Shown here one piece after another: positions 36,599 through 45,989 of a stretch of 64,000 bases of DNA (the first letter of the stretch is position 1; every line of letters starts with the position of its first letter). The notes below the pieces were generated by a model. The model saw only the letters and a program-made list of their open reading frames with translations. It was not told the origin of the DNA and ran no database searches. Origin of the DNA: Silicimonas sp. Its GTDB lineage: Bacteria; Pseudomonadota; Alphaproteobacteria; Rhodobacterales; Rhodobacteraceae. The DNA is taken from NCBI GenBank assembly GCA_022826205.1, contig JAJDVJ010000081.1, positions 1-64,000 of the forward strand, given 5' to 3'. The translations under genes and the position numbers were made by a program.

Positions 36599-37531
36599 TC
36601 ATTCTCCAAGGGATTCCAGTACCGAGCTCAAGCTTGGCGGATCGCACCCGGATTCCATGCAATTCAAGGATGCTGCAGCAGTTCCGAACGCCAGCGCGTC
36701 TTCAACCGATGCCCGATCCAGCCGATCAAGCGCTTCAACCCGTAGTTGCCCGGCGCGAGACAACGCCGCAAGCACGCCGGCATGGAACGTGTCTCCCGCG
36801 CCGATGCTGTCCTGTACATCTATCTCGTGCGCCGCAACGTCCACCCGACCTCCGGCCCACCAAGCCGATGCTCCTTCGGCTCCTCGGGACACGATCACCA
36901 GGCGCGTCAGGCCGTCGAGCAGACCGTCCACCACTTCCTCCTCCCTTGCTGCCGGATGAAGAAACGCGAGATCCTCTTCCGACAGGCGGATGATGTGGCT
37001 AGCCTTCGAGACCCGTGCAATGCGCCTGCGATAGGATTCCCTGTCCGGTACCAGGCTCGGACGGCAATTCGGATCCAGGGACACGACCATGCGAGATGAT
37101 GCCTGCTCGGCCAAGTGCACATAGGCGCTTGCGGGAGGGTCGGCGAATAGAGTGAGGGATCCGAAGTGCAATGCTTCGGCCACAGGCAACGACCCCGTCA
37201 GGCCTGTCCAGAGGCGACCTGCCGAAGCACTGTCATAAAATGCATAGCGCGCCTCACCGTCGGCCAGACTGACAAAGGCCAGAGTGCTGTCGTCGTCGCT
37301 TCGGCTGACGTTGGCGGTTCCGATGCTCTCGCGGACCATGTGGTCATGAAGCATGTCACCGAACAGGTCGGTGGAGAGAGCGCCAACGAAAGAGACATCC
37401 TGCTTCAGCCGCGCCAAGGCCGTCGCCGCATTCAAAACGGCACCACCGGGCCCCGGCACGAACGCGACCAGGCCGTTCGCCTGCTCCACTGGCACAAAGT
37501 CAATCAACGCGTCGCCGCCGCAAAGGATCAC
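36599..37531 (-). CDS. PfkB-family carbohydrate kinase (fructokinase-like)
   Basis: A 310-residue ribokinase-fold kinase. The N-terminal ILCGGDALIDFVPV, the GGAVLNAATALARL block (sugar binding), SLDPNCRPSL, and the catalytic GAGDTFHAG near residue 246 are all present. It phosphorylates a sugar with ATP. The start is a GTG at 37531 behind GGGGGA. First gene of the three-gene minus-strand unit and divergent from the dehydrogenase operon. Similarity is closest to fructokinases, but the real substrate may be a keto-deoxy or other sugar from the same pathway. Confidence 0.9.
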   Translation of the reverse strand: MILCGGDALIDFVPVEQANGLVAFVPGPGGAVLNAATALARLKQDVSFVGALSTDLFGDMLHDHMVRESIGTANVSRSDDDSTLAFVSLADGEARYAFYDSASAGRLWTGLTGSLPVAEALHFGSLTLFADPPASAYVHLAEQASSRMVVSLDPNCRPSLVPDRESYRRRIARVSKASHIIRLSEEDLAFLHPAAREEEVVDGLLDGLTRLVIVSRGAEGASAWWAGGRVDVAAHEIDVQDSIGAGDTFHAGVLAALSRAGQLRVEALDRLDRASVEDALAFGTAAASLNCMESGCDPPSLSSVLESLGE

Positions 37532-37652
37532 CGGACATCCCCCTGTTGAGCCAATCCCATAGTGAAGCTGTCCATCAAAAGGTCAATCTGCCTCTTGCTT
37601 CAATGTTGCCCAGGCGATTAGGTCTCTGGAGTCACTCGGAAAGGCAGGACCC

Positions 37653-40106
37653 TTGCCCAAGTCCATTCACATTGATCCGGCTACGATCAGGAACTCGACC
37701 GAACTCGGATCACAACGAATTCCGGTTCATGCCTACGGTCGCCCTTTGGCTGAAGAGCGTCGGGCACGCGGTGCCGACACCTTGATCATGGCGCTACGTC
37801 ACATGATGGTCATTCGAGCTTTCGAGAGCGGTGTTGCAAGCCTCAAGTCCAAAGGCAGTTACGGTGATCTGACCTATGCCTACAAGGGCCCTGCCCACCT
37901 CTCGATCGGGCAGGAAGCGGCAGCGGTCGGCGCGGCCATGGCGCTGACACCCGACGATCACATATTCGGGTCACACCGCTCGCACGGCGAGTTCCTTGCA
38001 AAGGGGCTGGCTGCAATCCAAAGGCTGGGCGACAACGCGCTCACCTCGATCATGGAAGCCCACGGCGACGGCGCCTTGCTCCGCACCGTTGAAACGCACC
38101 TTCCGGATGAGACCGAGCACGGCCTTGCTGAGAGCTTTCTGCTCTTGGGGCTCCTTGCCGAGATGTTCATGCGCGAAATCGGCTTCAATGGCGGCATGGG
38201 AGGCAGCATGCATGCCTTCTTCACTCCGTTCGGCGCATATCCGAACAATGCCATCGTCGGGGCGTCCGCAGGCATCGCGACCGGAGCCGCGCTCTGGATG
38301 AAATCCGATTGTCGCGAGAGCATCGCGGTCTCGATGGTCGGCGACGGCGCCACAGGCTGCGGCCCGGTCTGGGAAGCCCTGAACTTTGCCGGCATGGCGC
38401 AATTCGAACGCCTCTGGGACAATGCCGGCTTCCTTCCTGTTCTCTTCTTCTTCACCAACAACTTCTACGCCATGGGCGGACAGACCAGTGGCGAAACCAT
38501 GTCTTGGGACCGGCTCGCGAGGGTTGGTGCCGGACTGCGCGATGACGCCTATCATGCGGAAACCGTCGACGGCACGAACCCGCTTGCTGTCGCCGATGCC
38601 GTTCAGCGCAAGCGCCAGGTGCTGCTTGATGGCAAGGGACCCGCCATTCTCGACGTGGAATGCTACCGGTTTTCCGGGCACTCTACGACGGACGTCAATG
38701 CCTATCGCACCAAGGACGAAATCGCGGCCTGGGGCGCCGTAGACCCGATCTTGACATATCGCGATTCCCTGGTTGCGGAGGGCATTCTCGACACGGCAGC
38801 GGCGGACGCGATCCAATCGGAAGTGGAAGCACGAATGAACGCGGTGTTCATGGCTGCAGCCGACCCCGAGATCGCTCCGCCTCCCCGTCTTGGAAACGAC
38901 GGTGCCGGCATCGGACGGAAAATGTTTGCGGGCAGCGAGACGCCATCGGACGGGCATGCACCTGAACCCATGTCTGACCCCGCGAACGTGGCCCGCATCC
39001 GACAGAATGCAAGGAAATCACGCGGCGGGAGGGACGCCAATGGCGAGCTTCTCTCGCCGTTGAAAGCAATCACTCTCCGCGACGGCCTCTTCGAGGCGAT
39101 CCTGCATGCCGCGCTGACCGACCCCCGTGTAGTCATCTACGGAGAGGAGTGTCGGGAATGGGGCGGTGCGTTCGGCGTCTATCGGGGCCTGGCCGACCTC
39201 TTTCCGCACGACCGGGTCTTCAATGCACCGATTTCCGAAGCAGCCATCGTGGCGACGGCCATTGGCGCCGCGATGGAAGGTGGTCGCCCCGTGGTCGAAC
39301 TCATGTATGCCGATTTCATCGGGCGAGCGGGAGACGAACTGTTCAACCAGCTCGCGAAATGGCAGGCCATGTCGAACGGCTTGCTGAGCGTTCCGGTCGT
39401 GGTCAGATGCTCGGTCGGCTCAAAATACGGTGCACAACATTCCCAGGACTGGTCGGGGCTGGCGGCCCATGTGCCGGGTCTCAAGATCATCTACCCCGCC
39501 ACGCCTCGCGATGCGAAGGGTCTCATGGCTTCGGCTCTGGCGTCGGACGATCCCGTGATCGTCTTCGAGAGCCAGCGGCTCTATGACCGGGTCGAGCTGT
39601 TCCAGGACGAAGTGCCGGAAGGGAACTACAAGATCCCCTTCGGTGCTCCAGACATCAAGCGTGCCGGCAACGATGTCACCGTGCTGACCATCGGGCCGAC
39701 ACTTTATCCCGCGCTTGAGGCTGCGGACTCGCTCGCCGGACACGACGTTTCGCTCGAAATCATCGACGCCCGGTCGCTCGTCCCGTTTGACTACGGCCCG
39801 ATATTGGACTCCGTGGCAAAGACCGGACGGTTGCTGCTGGTATCCGAAGCCTGCGAACGCGGAAGCTTCGCGATGACGCTGGCCACCAATGTCACTCGAT
39901 TTGCCTTCGACGCACTCGAGGCTCCGCCCCGCGTGCTTGGATGTCCGAACTGGATCGTTCCGGGCGCGGGTCTGGAGCAAGGCTACTTTCCGCAGCCCTT
40001 CGACATCGAGGACGCTATCCTGACAGACCTGATGGGTGTCACCGGGCATGACCGGAAAGGCAGCCGGCGGTGGGATGATCTGGCTCTCGCCAGGTCCGGG
40101 CTTTAG
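37653..40106 (+). CDS. 2-oxoacid/acetoin-type dehydrogenase E1, alpha and beta subunits fused
   Basis: An 817-residue thiamine-diphosphate enzyme. Residues about 40-400 are E1 alpha (GSHRSHGEFLAKG; TPP motif GDGATGCGPVWEALNFA; FFFTNNFYAMGGQT), with an extra segment around residues 125-170. Residues about 465-815 are E1 beta (VIYGEECREWGGAFGVYRGL; APISEAAIVATAIGAAMEGG; ARSLVPFDY). Normally these are two genes. It decarboxylates a 2-oxoacid or cleaves acetoin and passes the acyl group to a lipoyl domain, here the very next gene. The start is a TTG at 37653 behind AAAGG; no ATG fits. E3 is not in the window. Confidence 0.9.
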   Translation: MPKSIHIDPATIRNSTELGSQRIPVHAYGRPLAEERRARGADTLIMALRHMMVIRAFESGVASLKSKGSYGDLTYAYKGPAHLSIGQEAAAVGAAMALTPDDHIFGSHRSHGEFLAKGLAAIQRLGDNALTSIMEAHGDGALLRTVETHLPDETEHGLAESFLLLGLLAEMFMREIGFNGGMGGSMHAFFTPFGAYPNNAIVGASAGIATGAALWMKSDCRESIAVSMVGDGATGCGPVWEALNFAGMAQFERLWDNAGFLPVLFFFTNNFYAMGGQTSGETMSWDRLARVGAGLRDDAYHAETVDGTNPLAVADAVQRKRQVLLDGKGPAILDVECYRFSGHSTTDVNAYRTKDEIAAWGAVDPILTYRDSLVAEGILDTAAADAIQSEVEARMNAVFMAAADPEIAPPPRLGNDGAGIGRKMFAGSETPSDGHAPEPMSDPANVARIRQNARKSRGGRDANGELLSPLKAITLRDGLFEAILHAALTDPRVVIYGEECREWGGAFGVYRGLADLFPHDRVFNAPISEAAIVATAIGAAMEGGRPVVELMYADFIGRAGDELFNQLAKWQAMSNGLLSVPVVVRCSVGSKYGAQHSQDWSGLAAHVPGLKIIYPATPRDAKGLMASALASDDPVIVFESQRLYDRVELFQDEVPEGNYKIPFGAPDIKRAGNDVTVLTIGPTLYPALEAADSLAGHDVSLEIIDARSLVPFDYGPILDSVAKTGRLLLVSEACERGSFAMTLATNVTRFAFDALEAPPRVLGCPNWIVPGAGLEQGYFPQPFDIEDAILTDLMGVTGHDRKGSRRWDDLALARSGL

Positions 40107-40117
40107 GAGAGGTCGGA

Positions 40118-40357
40118 ATGGCGCGCGTAGAGCTCAGGATGCCGGAACTCGGCAACGAAATCACCGAGGCAATGATTGACGCATTTCTCAAAGGCGCGGG
40201 CGACAAGGTCTTGGAGGGCGAGGAAATCGTGACAATCACGACACCCAAGGTCACTATGGACCTGGAAGCTCCTGCGACGGGCACCGTTCTCGAAGTGCTT
40301 GTCGAAGAGGATGACATCATCGCGGTCGGCACTGTCCTCGCCGTCATTGAAACCTGA
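40118..40357 (+). CDS. Stand-alone lipoyl domain protein
   Basis: A 79-residue lipoyl domain and nothing else: MPELGNEITEAMIDAFLKGAG, then the lipoylated Lys44 in TTPKVTMDL, then VLEVLVEEDDIIAVGT. It starts 11 bp after the E1 gene behind AGGAGAGG, and its stop overlaps the next start by one base. In acetoin dehydrogenase E2 (AcoC) such a domain is the N-terminus of a single chain whose C-terminus is an alpha/beta hydrolase. Here the two halves are separate. It should shuttle the acyl group from E1. Confidence 0.9.
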   Translation: MARVELRMPELGNEITEAMIDAFLKGAGDKVLEGEEIVTITTPKVTMDLEAPATGTVLEVLVEEDDIIAVGTVLAVIET

Positions 40358-41073
40358 TGCGCGCGATCTTTTTGCACGCGTTCGGCGCCGATCGGCTGAC
40401 CTGGGTCGGAACGACGCCGGCAATTCGAGGAATCGATGCGCTTACTCCCGATCTCCCGGGCCATGGGAACTCCATAGGTGACCTCGGCGACGGCTCACTA
40501 GACGACATGGCGTCCCGCCTGATGGCCGGCATCGGGAACGGACCGCCAGCCTGGCTTGTCGGTCACTCGCTCGGAGGCGGTCTTGCGCTCAAGCTCGCAG
40601 CGGAATCGCCGGAACGATTTCGCGGCCTTGTGCTGCTGGCACCGGTAGGGCTTGGTCGGGGCTTGGACCGTATTTCCCTGACGTCGTATTCCGGCTTGCG
40701 TGACAAGGACGAAATGCGCCGCTTCCTCGAGGGGCTCGTGGCGAACAAAGACCTGATCGCACCAATGTTCGTCGACACCGCATTGGGGCATCTGGAACGC
40801 GACGGCGCGCGCGACGCCCTAGCAAAGATCGCAAACCAGTTTCCGAAGATTAAGGCCGAACTCTCCTCCCTGCTGCCAAAGGTGGCCGAAAGCGGGCTGG
40901 ACATTACGGTGATCTGGGGAACCGAGGACAACGTGGCCGGCCCGGATCCGGAAAAGATTGCGAAGCTGGGAACCTTGGTGGAACTCCCAGGAATTGGCCA
41001 TATTGCACATGTCGAGGCGCAGAAGCAGGTGAACGCGCTGCTTGCGGACAAGATTGCGGGCGGAAGGGGATGA
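40357..41073 (+). CDS. Alpha/beta hydrolase, probable AcoC-like acyltransferase half
   Basis: A 238-residue alpha/beta hydrolase with nucleophile Ser71 in GHSLGG, the oxyanion region FLHAFGAD near residue 5, LPGHG near 34, a late WGTEDNVAG and His in IGHIAHVEA near 216. Its ATG uses the last base of the lipoyl gene's TGA, so translation is coupled. In AcoC the same fold acts as the acyl-CoA-forming part of E2, which makes this the likely role. A plain esterase or lactonase is the alternative. Confidence 0.85.
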   Translation: MRAIFLHAFGADRLTWVGTTPAIRGIDALTPDLPGHGNSIGDLGDGSLDDMASRLMAGIGNGPPAWLVGHSLGGGLALKLAAESPERFRGLVLLAPVGLGRGLDRISLTSYSGLRDKDEMRRFLEGLVANKDLIAPMFVDTALGHLERDGARDALAKIANQFPKIKAELSSLLPKVAESGLDITVIWGTEDNVAGPDPEKIAKLGTLVELPGIGHIAHVEAQKQVNALLADKIAGGRG

Positions 41074-41428
41074 ATCGCTTGCATGACGACCGAACGGGCC
41101 TCCGCCCGGAGCGCTTGCGGCAGGGCTTAAGGCCATCAGCGAGTGAAGCTCCACCCGAGCCTGGTCATGTCTGTTTGCACCGAAGAGCCGATGCTCGGCA
41201 CGGGTGAATCCTGCGTGGCAGGCTTGCAGCATGAACCCATTGTCGCATGAAGACAGGGGTGACGGTCAGGCAGGCGAGTAAGACAGCACGTCACCTCACG
41301 ACTGCCCGTTTCCGGATTCGAGCTTAACAACTCCTTGCATGCCCTTGAAATATTTTCCAAAATTACGACCGCCTGAATTGCGTTGTGAACAGGCACAATC
41401 GATGGGACGGAGTTGGAAGACACTTCAC
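41074..41428. other. 355-bp spacer, nothing recognised
   Basis: Follows the hydrolase gene. No coding frame with family features and no clear terminator were found. Confidence 0.35.
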
Positions 41429-42050
<622 letters not shown>

Positions 42051-42314
42051 GACGCGGTCGCTGCCAGTCCGCACCGGCGGATTTGGGTACGGGGCGTGCC
42101 CACGTGCTGAAAAAACGGAAAGTGGTCTGGACCATCGACGCTGGGTCCCGCGAAGCATGAACAATGGACAGTGAGACGGGACCGCTGATTTCGACGGGGG
42201 TCGCCACTTTGGGCCGGTAAGTCAACGCCTTCGCTGGACGAATGAAAGTCTGCCCTTGACGGCATGGAGAATCGGCAGTTTCAATTGCTCCCACCAAATC
42301 TGGGAGAAAACTCA

Positions 42315-43784
42315 ATGAAGAAAGCATCTATCGGGCTTGGATTCGTTTCAGCCCTTGCATTTTCGGTGCCTGCAAGCGCCCAGGACTACAGCGGCGTGAC
42401 CGTCGAGATCCTGACGCGTCCGGGTCCCGTCATTGCACAGCGCCTAGTCGAACGCGGCGAGGAGTTCACCGCCATGACTGGAGCGGAAATTCGCGTCAAC
42501 GAGGTCCCGTTTGCGGAACTGTTTCAGAAGATCCTTACGGACTGGGCGACCGGGACGAACTCGATTGACGTCGGTGTCTTCGCATCCGGATGGGCGACCG
42601 AGCTGGTCGATGCCGGACTGGTCGAGCCGCTCGACGGCTACATCGCGAATGACGACATGATCGACATTGACGACATCGCGCCCTACTTCCGCGAATTCAA
42701 CCAGAAGATCGGCGGCGAGACTTACCTGATCACGGTCGATGGCGACTTCCAAATGCTCTACTATCGCCGAGACGTCCTCGACGAGATGGGCCTTGAGCCG
42801 CCACGCACCTGGGACGAGTACATGACGGTCGCCGGCGCGATGCACGGCGAGGACCTGAACGGAGACGGCGAAGCCGACTTTGGCTCGTGCATCTTCAAGA
42901 AGCGGAATGCACAGTCGTACTTTGCCATGGGATCCATTGCTGCAGGATTCGTGCAAACCAAGGGCACGGGAGAGGGAATCTTCTTCCACAACGACACGAT
43001 GAAGCCCAAGGTCGACAACGAAGCATGGCAGGAGGCTTTCCGGGTCTACAAGGCGACTGGCGAATTCGGTCCGCCTGACGAGTTGAACCACGACATCGGC
43101 GACACCCGCGGACTGGTCCAGTCGGGCCGGTGCGGACTCGCGATCGACTGGGGCGACATCGGCCCGCTGTCGATCGACCCGTCCGGGGCCGCAATCAAGG
43201 ACAAGATGGGTGCCGTGATCATGCCCGGCTCGCCCATGGCGCTGAACGTGGAAACCGGCAAGCTTGAACAATGCAACGAGACGCTCTGCCCGCATGCGAT
43301 TGACGGCATCAACTACGCGCCGTTCGCCGCGTTCGGTGGATGGGCAGGCGCAATCAACAAGAACTCGGATGCGAACGTCAAGCAGGCTGCATACGACTTC
43401 CTGTCCTACGTGAACCAGGCCGCTCAGTCGAACGTCGACGTGACCATCGGCTGGACGGGCTACAATCCCTACAGGAATTCGCAGCTCGAAAACACCGAGA
43501 ACTGGATCAAGGCCGGATTCAGCCCTGAATTCGCCGAGAACTACCTTGGAGCGATCAAGGACAGCCTGAACCATCCAAACATGGCGTCCGACCTCAAGAT
43601 CCCCGGTGCGCAGCAGTACACCGGCGTGGTCCTTGACCGCGAGCTGGCCCGCTTCCTCGCGGGTGAGATCACGGCAGAGCAGGCAACCAAGAACATAGAG
43701 GAAGCCTGGGAGGAGATCACCGAGGACTTCGGCCGTGAAAGCCAGATGACCATCTACAATCTGTCGCTCGGCATCACGAACTGA
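42315..43784 (+). CDS. Extracellular solute-binding protein family 1 (sugar/polyol ABC importer)
   Basis: A 489-residue periplasmic binding protein with a signal peptide at residues 1-23 (cut after PASAQ). Mature motifs include VTVEILTRPGPVIAQRLVERG, FQKILTDWATGTNSIDVGVF and GDFQMLYYRRDVLDEMGLEPP, as in cluster B sugar-binding proteins. The ATG at 42315 has GGGAG nine bases upstream. First gene of an operon with two permeases, an ATPase and a GMC oxidoreductase. The oxidoreductase suggests a polyol or sugar alcohol ligand, but this is inferred. Confidence 0.9.
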   Translation: MKKASIGLGFVSALAFSVPASAQDYSGVTVEILTRPGPVIAQRLVERGEEFTAMTGAEIRVNEVPFAELFQKILTDWATGTNSIDVGVFASGWATELVDAGLVEPLDGYIANDDMIDIDDIAPYFREFNQKIGGETYLITVDGDFQMLYYRRDVLDEMGLEPPRTWDEYMTVAGAMHGEDLNGDGEADFGSCIFKKRNAQSYFAMGSIAAGFVQTKGTGEGIFFHNDTMKPKVDNEAWQEAFRVYKATGEFGPPDELNHDIGDTRGLVQSGRCGLAIDWGDIGPLSIDPSGAAIKDKMGAVIMPGSPMALNVETGKLEQCNETLCPHAIDGINYAPFAAFGGWAGAINKNSDANVKQAAYDFLSYVNQAAQSNVDVTIGWTGYNPYRNSQLENTENWIKAGFSPEFAENYLGAIKDSLNHPNMASDLKIPGAQQYTGVVLDRELARFLAGEITAEQATKNIEEAWEEITEDFGRESQMTIYNLSLGITN

Positions 43785-43787
43785 GTC

Positions 43788-44942
43788 TTGACCGGTTCAG
43801 AAGAATCCGTGCGGCCCGGGACCCCTCGGGCCGCACCTGCCATAGGGGGGCGCGAGCGGCTGTCCGACTGGATTGACCGCCATTCCGCGCAGGTCTTCAT
43901 CTGGCCGGCGGTCATCATGATCCTGGTCTTTTCGATCTTCCCCCTCGTGGCATCTCTCATCATGGCGCTGAGTCGCATCCGGTTCAGGGGCGGCACCTAC
44001 AATGTTCGCTTCGTCTGGTTCCAGAATTTCGAGAAGCAGCTTTTCGGATCCGAACAGTTTCACTTTCTCGGAACTTTCAGCGGCCTTGGTCTGCTAGGCT
44101 GGGCCGTCGGTCTCGCGGTCACGCTCCTGATTGCGTGGCTCGCCATCAGCTATCTGCGCGGACCGGTCACCGCGGTCGGGCTGGTCGGTCGCCTCTTTAC
44201 CTGGGGCTTGAGCCTTGGCCTTGGCTGGCTCTTCGCCGCCACGCTGTTTTCGGGCCATTCGTTCGGCACTCTCGGCACGACGCTGTTCTATGTCTTTGTA
44301 GGCTGCGGCCTTCAATTCGTGATAGGGCTTGCTCTGGCCTTTCTGTGCTCCCTGCCGATCCGTGGCAGAACTTTCTTTCGCGTGGTCTTCTTCATCCCGC
44401 TTATGATCACTCCAATCGGGGTCGGATACGCATTCCGCATGATGGCGGACACGACCAAGGGCCCCTTCTCGCCCGTCTGGCAATGGGCCGGTCTTGGCGA
44501 CTTCGCCTGGGCGGCGGATGCCTGGGCGGCGCGGTTCTTCATCGTCATTGGAGACAGCTGGCAGTGGATTCCCTTCATTTTCGTCGTGATGCTCGCTGCT
44601 CTCGAAAGCGTGCCGCGCGACTATGTCGAGGCGGCGCAGGTCGACGGGGCCACGTCCTGGGAAATCTTCAAGGACATTACCTGGCCCCAAGTCGTGCCCG
44701 TTGCCGCAACGGTCCTGTTGATCAGGGTGATCGAGGCATTCAAGATCGTGGATCTGCCCAACATCATGACTGCGGGAGGACCGGGCATCGCGACCGAATC
44801 CATGACGCTTCACGCGCTGTTCGCCTGGCGCTCGCTTGATCTAGGCCAGTCGGCAGCCGTCGCATACCTCCTGCTCTTCGTGACTGTCGTGACCTGCGTG
44901 TCTTTCTTCAATCTCGTGGTGTTGAGGAGGGTGCGGGCATGA
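43788..44942 (+). CDS. Sugar ABC importer permease 1 with extra membrane segment
   Basis: A 384-residue permease, about 80 residues longer than usual. The normal parts are TM1 (VFIWPAVIMILVFSIFPLVA), the FFRVVFFIPLMITPIGVGY block and the EAA loop EAAQVDGATSWEIFKDITWP. Between TM1 and the usual TM2 there is an insertion at about residues 95-165 with two more hydrophobic helices (GWAVGLAVTLLIAWLAISYL; WGLSLGLGWLFAATLF). The start is uncertain: TTG at 43788 or GTG at 43809. A perfect 10-bp hairpin at 43809-43836 sits on these starts. It overlaps the second permease by four bases. Confidence 0.87.
   Translation: MTGSEESVRPGTPRAAPAIGGRERLSDWIDRHSAQVFIWPAVIMILVFSIFPLVASLIMALSRIRFRGGTYNVRFVWFQNFEKQLFGSEQFHFLGTFSGLGLLGWAVGLAVTLLIAWLAISYLRGPVTAVGLVGRLFTWGLSLGLGWLFAATLFSGHSFGTLGTTLFYVFVGCGLQFVIGLALAFLCSLPIRGRTFFRVVFFIPLMITPIGVGYAFRMMADTTKGPFSPVWQWAGLGDFAWAADAWAARFFIVIGDSWQWIPFIFVVMLAALESVPRDYVEAAQVDGATSWEIFKDITWPQVVPVAATVLLIRVIEAFKIVDLPNIMTAGGPGIATESMTLHALFAWRSLDLGQSAAVAYLLLFVTVVTCVSFFNLVVLRRVRA
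43809..43836 (+). promoter_or_regulatory. Perfect stem-loop after the binding-protein gene, over the permease start
   Basis: GTGCGGCCCG (43809-43818) pairs fully with CGGGCCGCAC (43827-43836) across an eight-base loop. It begins 25 bp after the binding-protein stop. Such structures commonly protect binding-protein mRNA and reduce expression of the downstream permease genes. Here the stem also covers the GTG candidate start of the permease. Confidence 0.65.
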
Positions 44943-45985
44943 ACAGGAGCGCAATGCAATGGCTCTTCGAGCCGCCTTCCATCCGGGACATGGCGCCGGG
45001 AACGAAATTGATCGTCTACGCGATCCTGACGTTCTGGACGGCGTTCGTGCTGTTCCCGATCTACTGGGTGCTCATCACGTCCTTCAAGAGCGCGATCGAC
45101 GTGAATTCGGGGCCGGTCTATTTGCCGTTCGTTGACTTCCAGCCGAGCCTGCATGCCTGGAAGGAATTGTTCGTCTTCGACTTCTGGGACACGCTCCGCG
45201 CCTACATGAACTCGCTCATCATTGCGCTCTCCGCCACGGCCGCAAGCGTCATCATCGGCTCGATGGCGTCCTACGCGCTGGCCCGTTTCGAATACCAGCC
45301 GAGATTCGGCGTCGTCTTCATGTTCGTCCTCGTCATGATCGGCGCATTTGTCGCGGTCGGTCGCTACGGCGTCGACTGGCGGCTTTCCTGTGCAGTGGGC
45401 GTCGCGATCTTCTACTTTCTTGCCCGCGCACTTGGGCGTCATTTCAGGGCACGCCTAAGTAACGGTGACATCCTTTTCTGGATGATCTCACAGAGAATCC
45501 TTGCGCCGATCGTGGTCGTCGTGCCGATCTACATGATGTTCCAGCAGGTCTCGCTTCTTGACACCCATATCGCGATCATACTGACCTACACGGTCATCAA
45601 CCTGCCCATAGTCATCTGGCTAATGTACGATTTCTTCACGTCGATCCCAATCGACCTGGAGGAATGCGCGCAACTCGACGGCGCAACCCGGTTCGGTGTC
45701 TTCTGGGACATCGTGCTGCCTCTGTCGCGATCCGGCCTTGCCGCAACGACGCTCCTTGTCATGATCCTGAGCTGGAACGAGTATCTGCTCGCACTCTTCC
45801 TTTCAACGTCCCGCGCACAGACCATGCCCATCCTCGTTGCCGCAATGAACGCGGGCGAGCGCGGCATTCTCTGGTGGTCGATGTCGGTCGTCATAATCGT
45901 CATGATCATCCCGGTCGTGATCCTCGCGGTCATCCTGCAACGCTACATTTCCAAGGGCCTCCTGTTGGGGGCAGTCAAAGGATAG
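44939..45985 (+). CDS. Sugar ABC importer permease 2 with extra membrane segment
   Basis: A 348-residue permease of the MalG type, again longer than normal (about 280). Family parts: TM1 (LTFWTAFVLFPIYWVLITSFK), SMASYALARFEY, the EAA loop EECAQLDGATRFGVFWDIVLP and the C-terminal ISKGLLLGAVKG. An insertion at about residues 122-175 adds hydrophobic stretches (VFMFVLVMIGAFVAVGRYG; CAVGVAIFYFLARALG) before NGDILFWMISQRI. The ATG overlaps the first permease stop (ATGA). The two permeases form the channel together. Confidence 0.9.
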   Translation: MNRSAMQWLFEPPSIRDMAPGTKLIVYAILTFWTAFVLFPIYWVLITSFKSAIDVNSGPVYLPFVDFQPSLHAWKELFVFDFWDTLRAYMNSLIIALSATAASVIIGSMASYALARFEYQPRFGVVFMFVLVMIGAFVAVGRYGVDWRLSCAVGVAIFYFLARALGRHFRARLSNGDILFWMISQRILAPIVVVVPIYMMFQQVSLLDTHIAIILTYTVINLPIVIWLMYDFFTSIPIDLEECAQLDGATRFGVFWDIVLPLSRSGLAATTLLVMILSWNEYLLALFLSTSRAQTMPILVAAMNAGERGILWWSMSVVIIVMIIPVVILAVILQRYISKGLLLGAVKG

Positions 45986-45989
45986 GACC

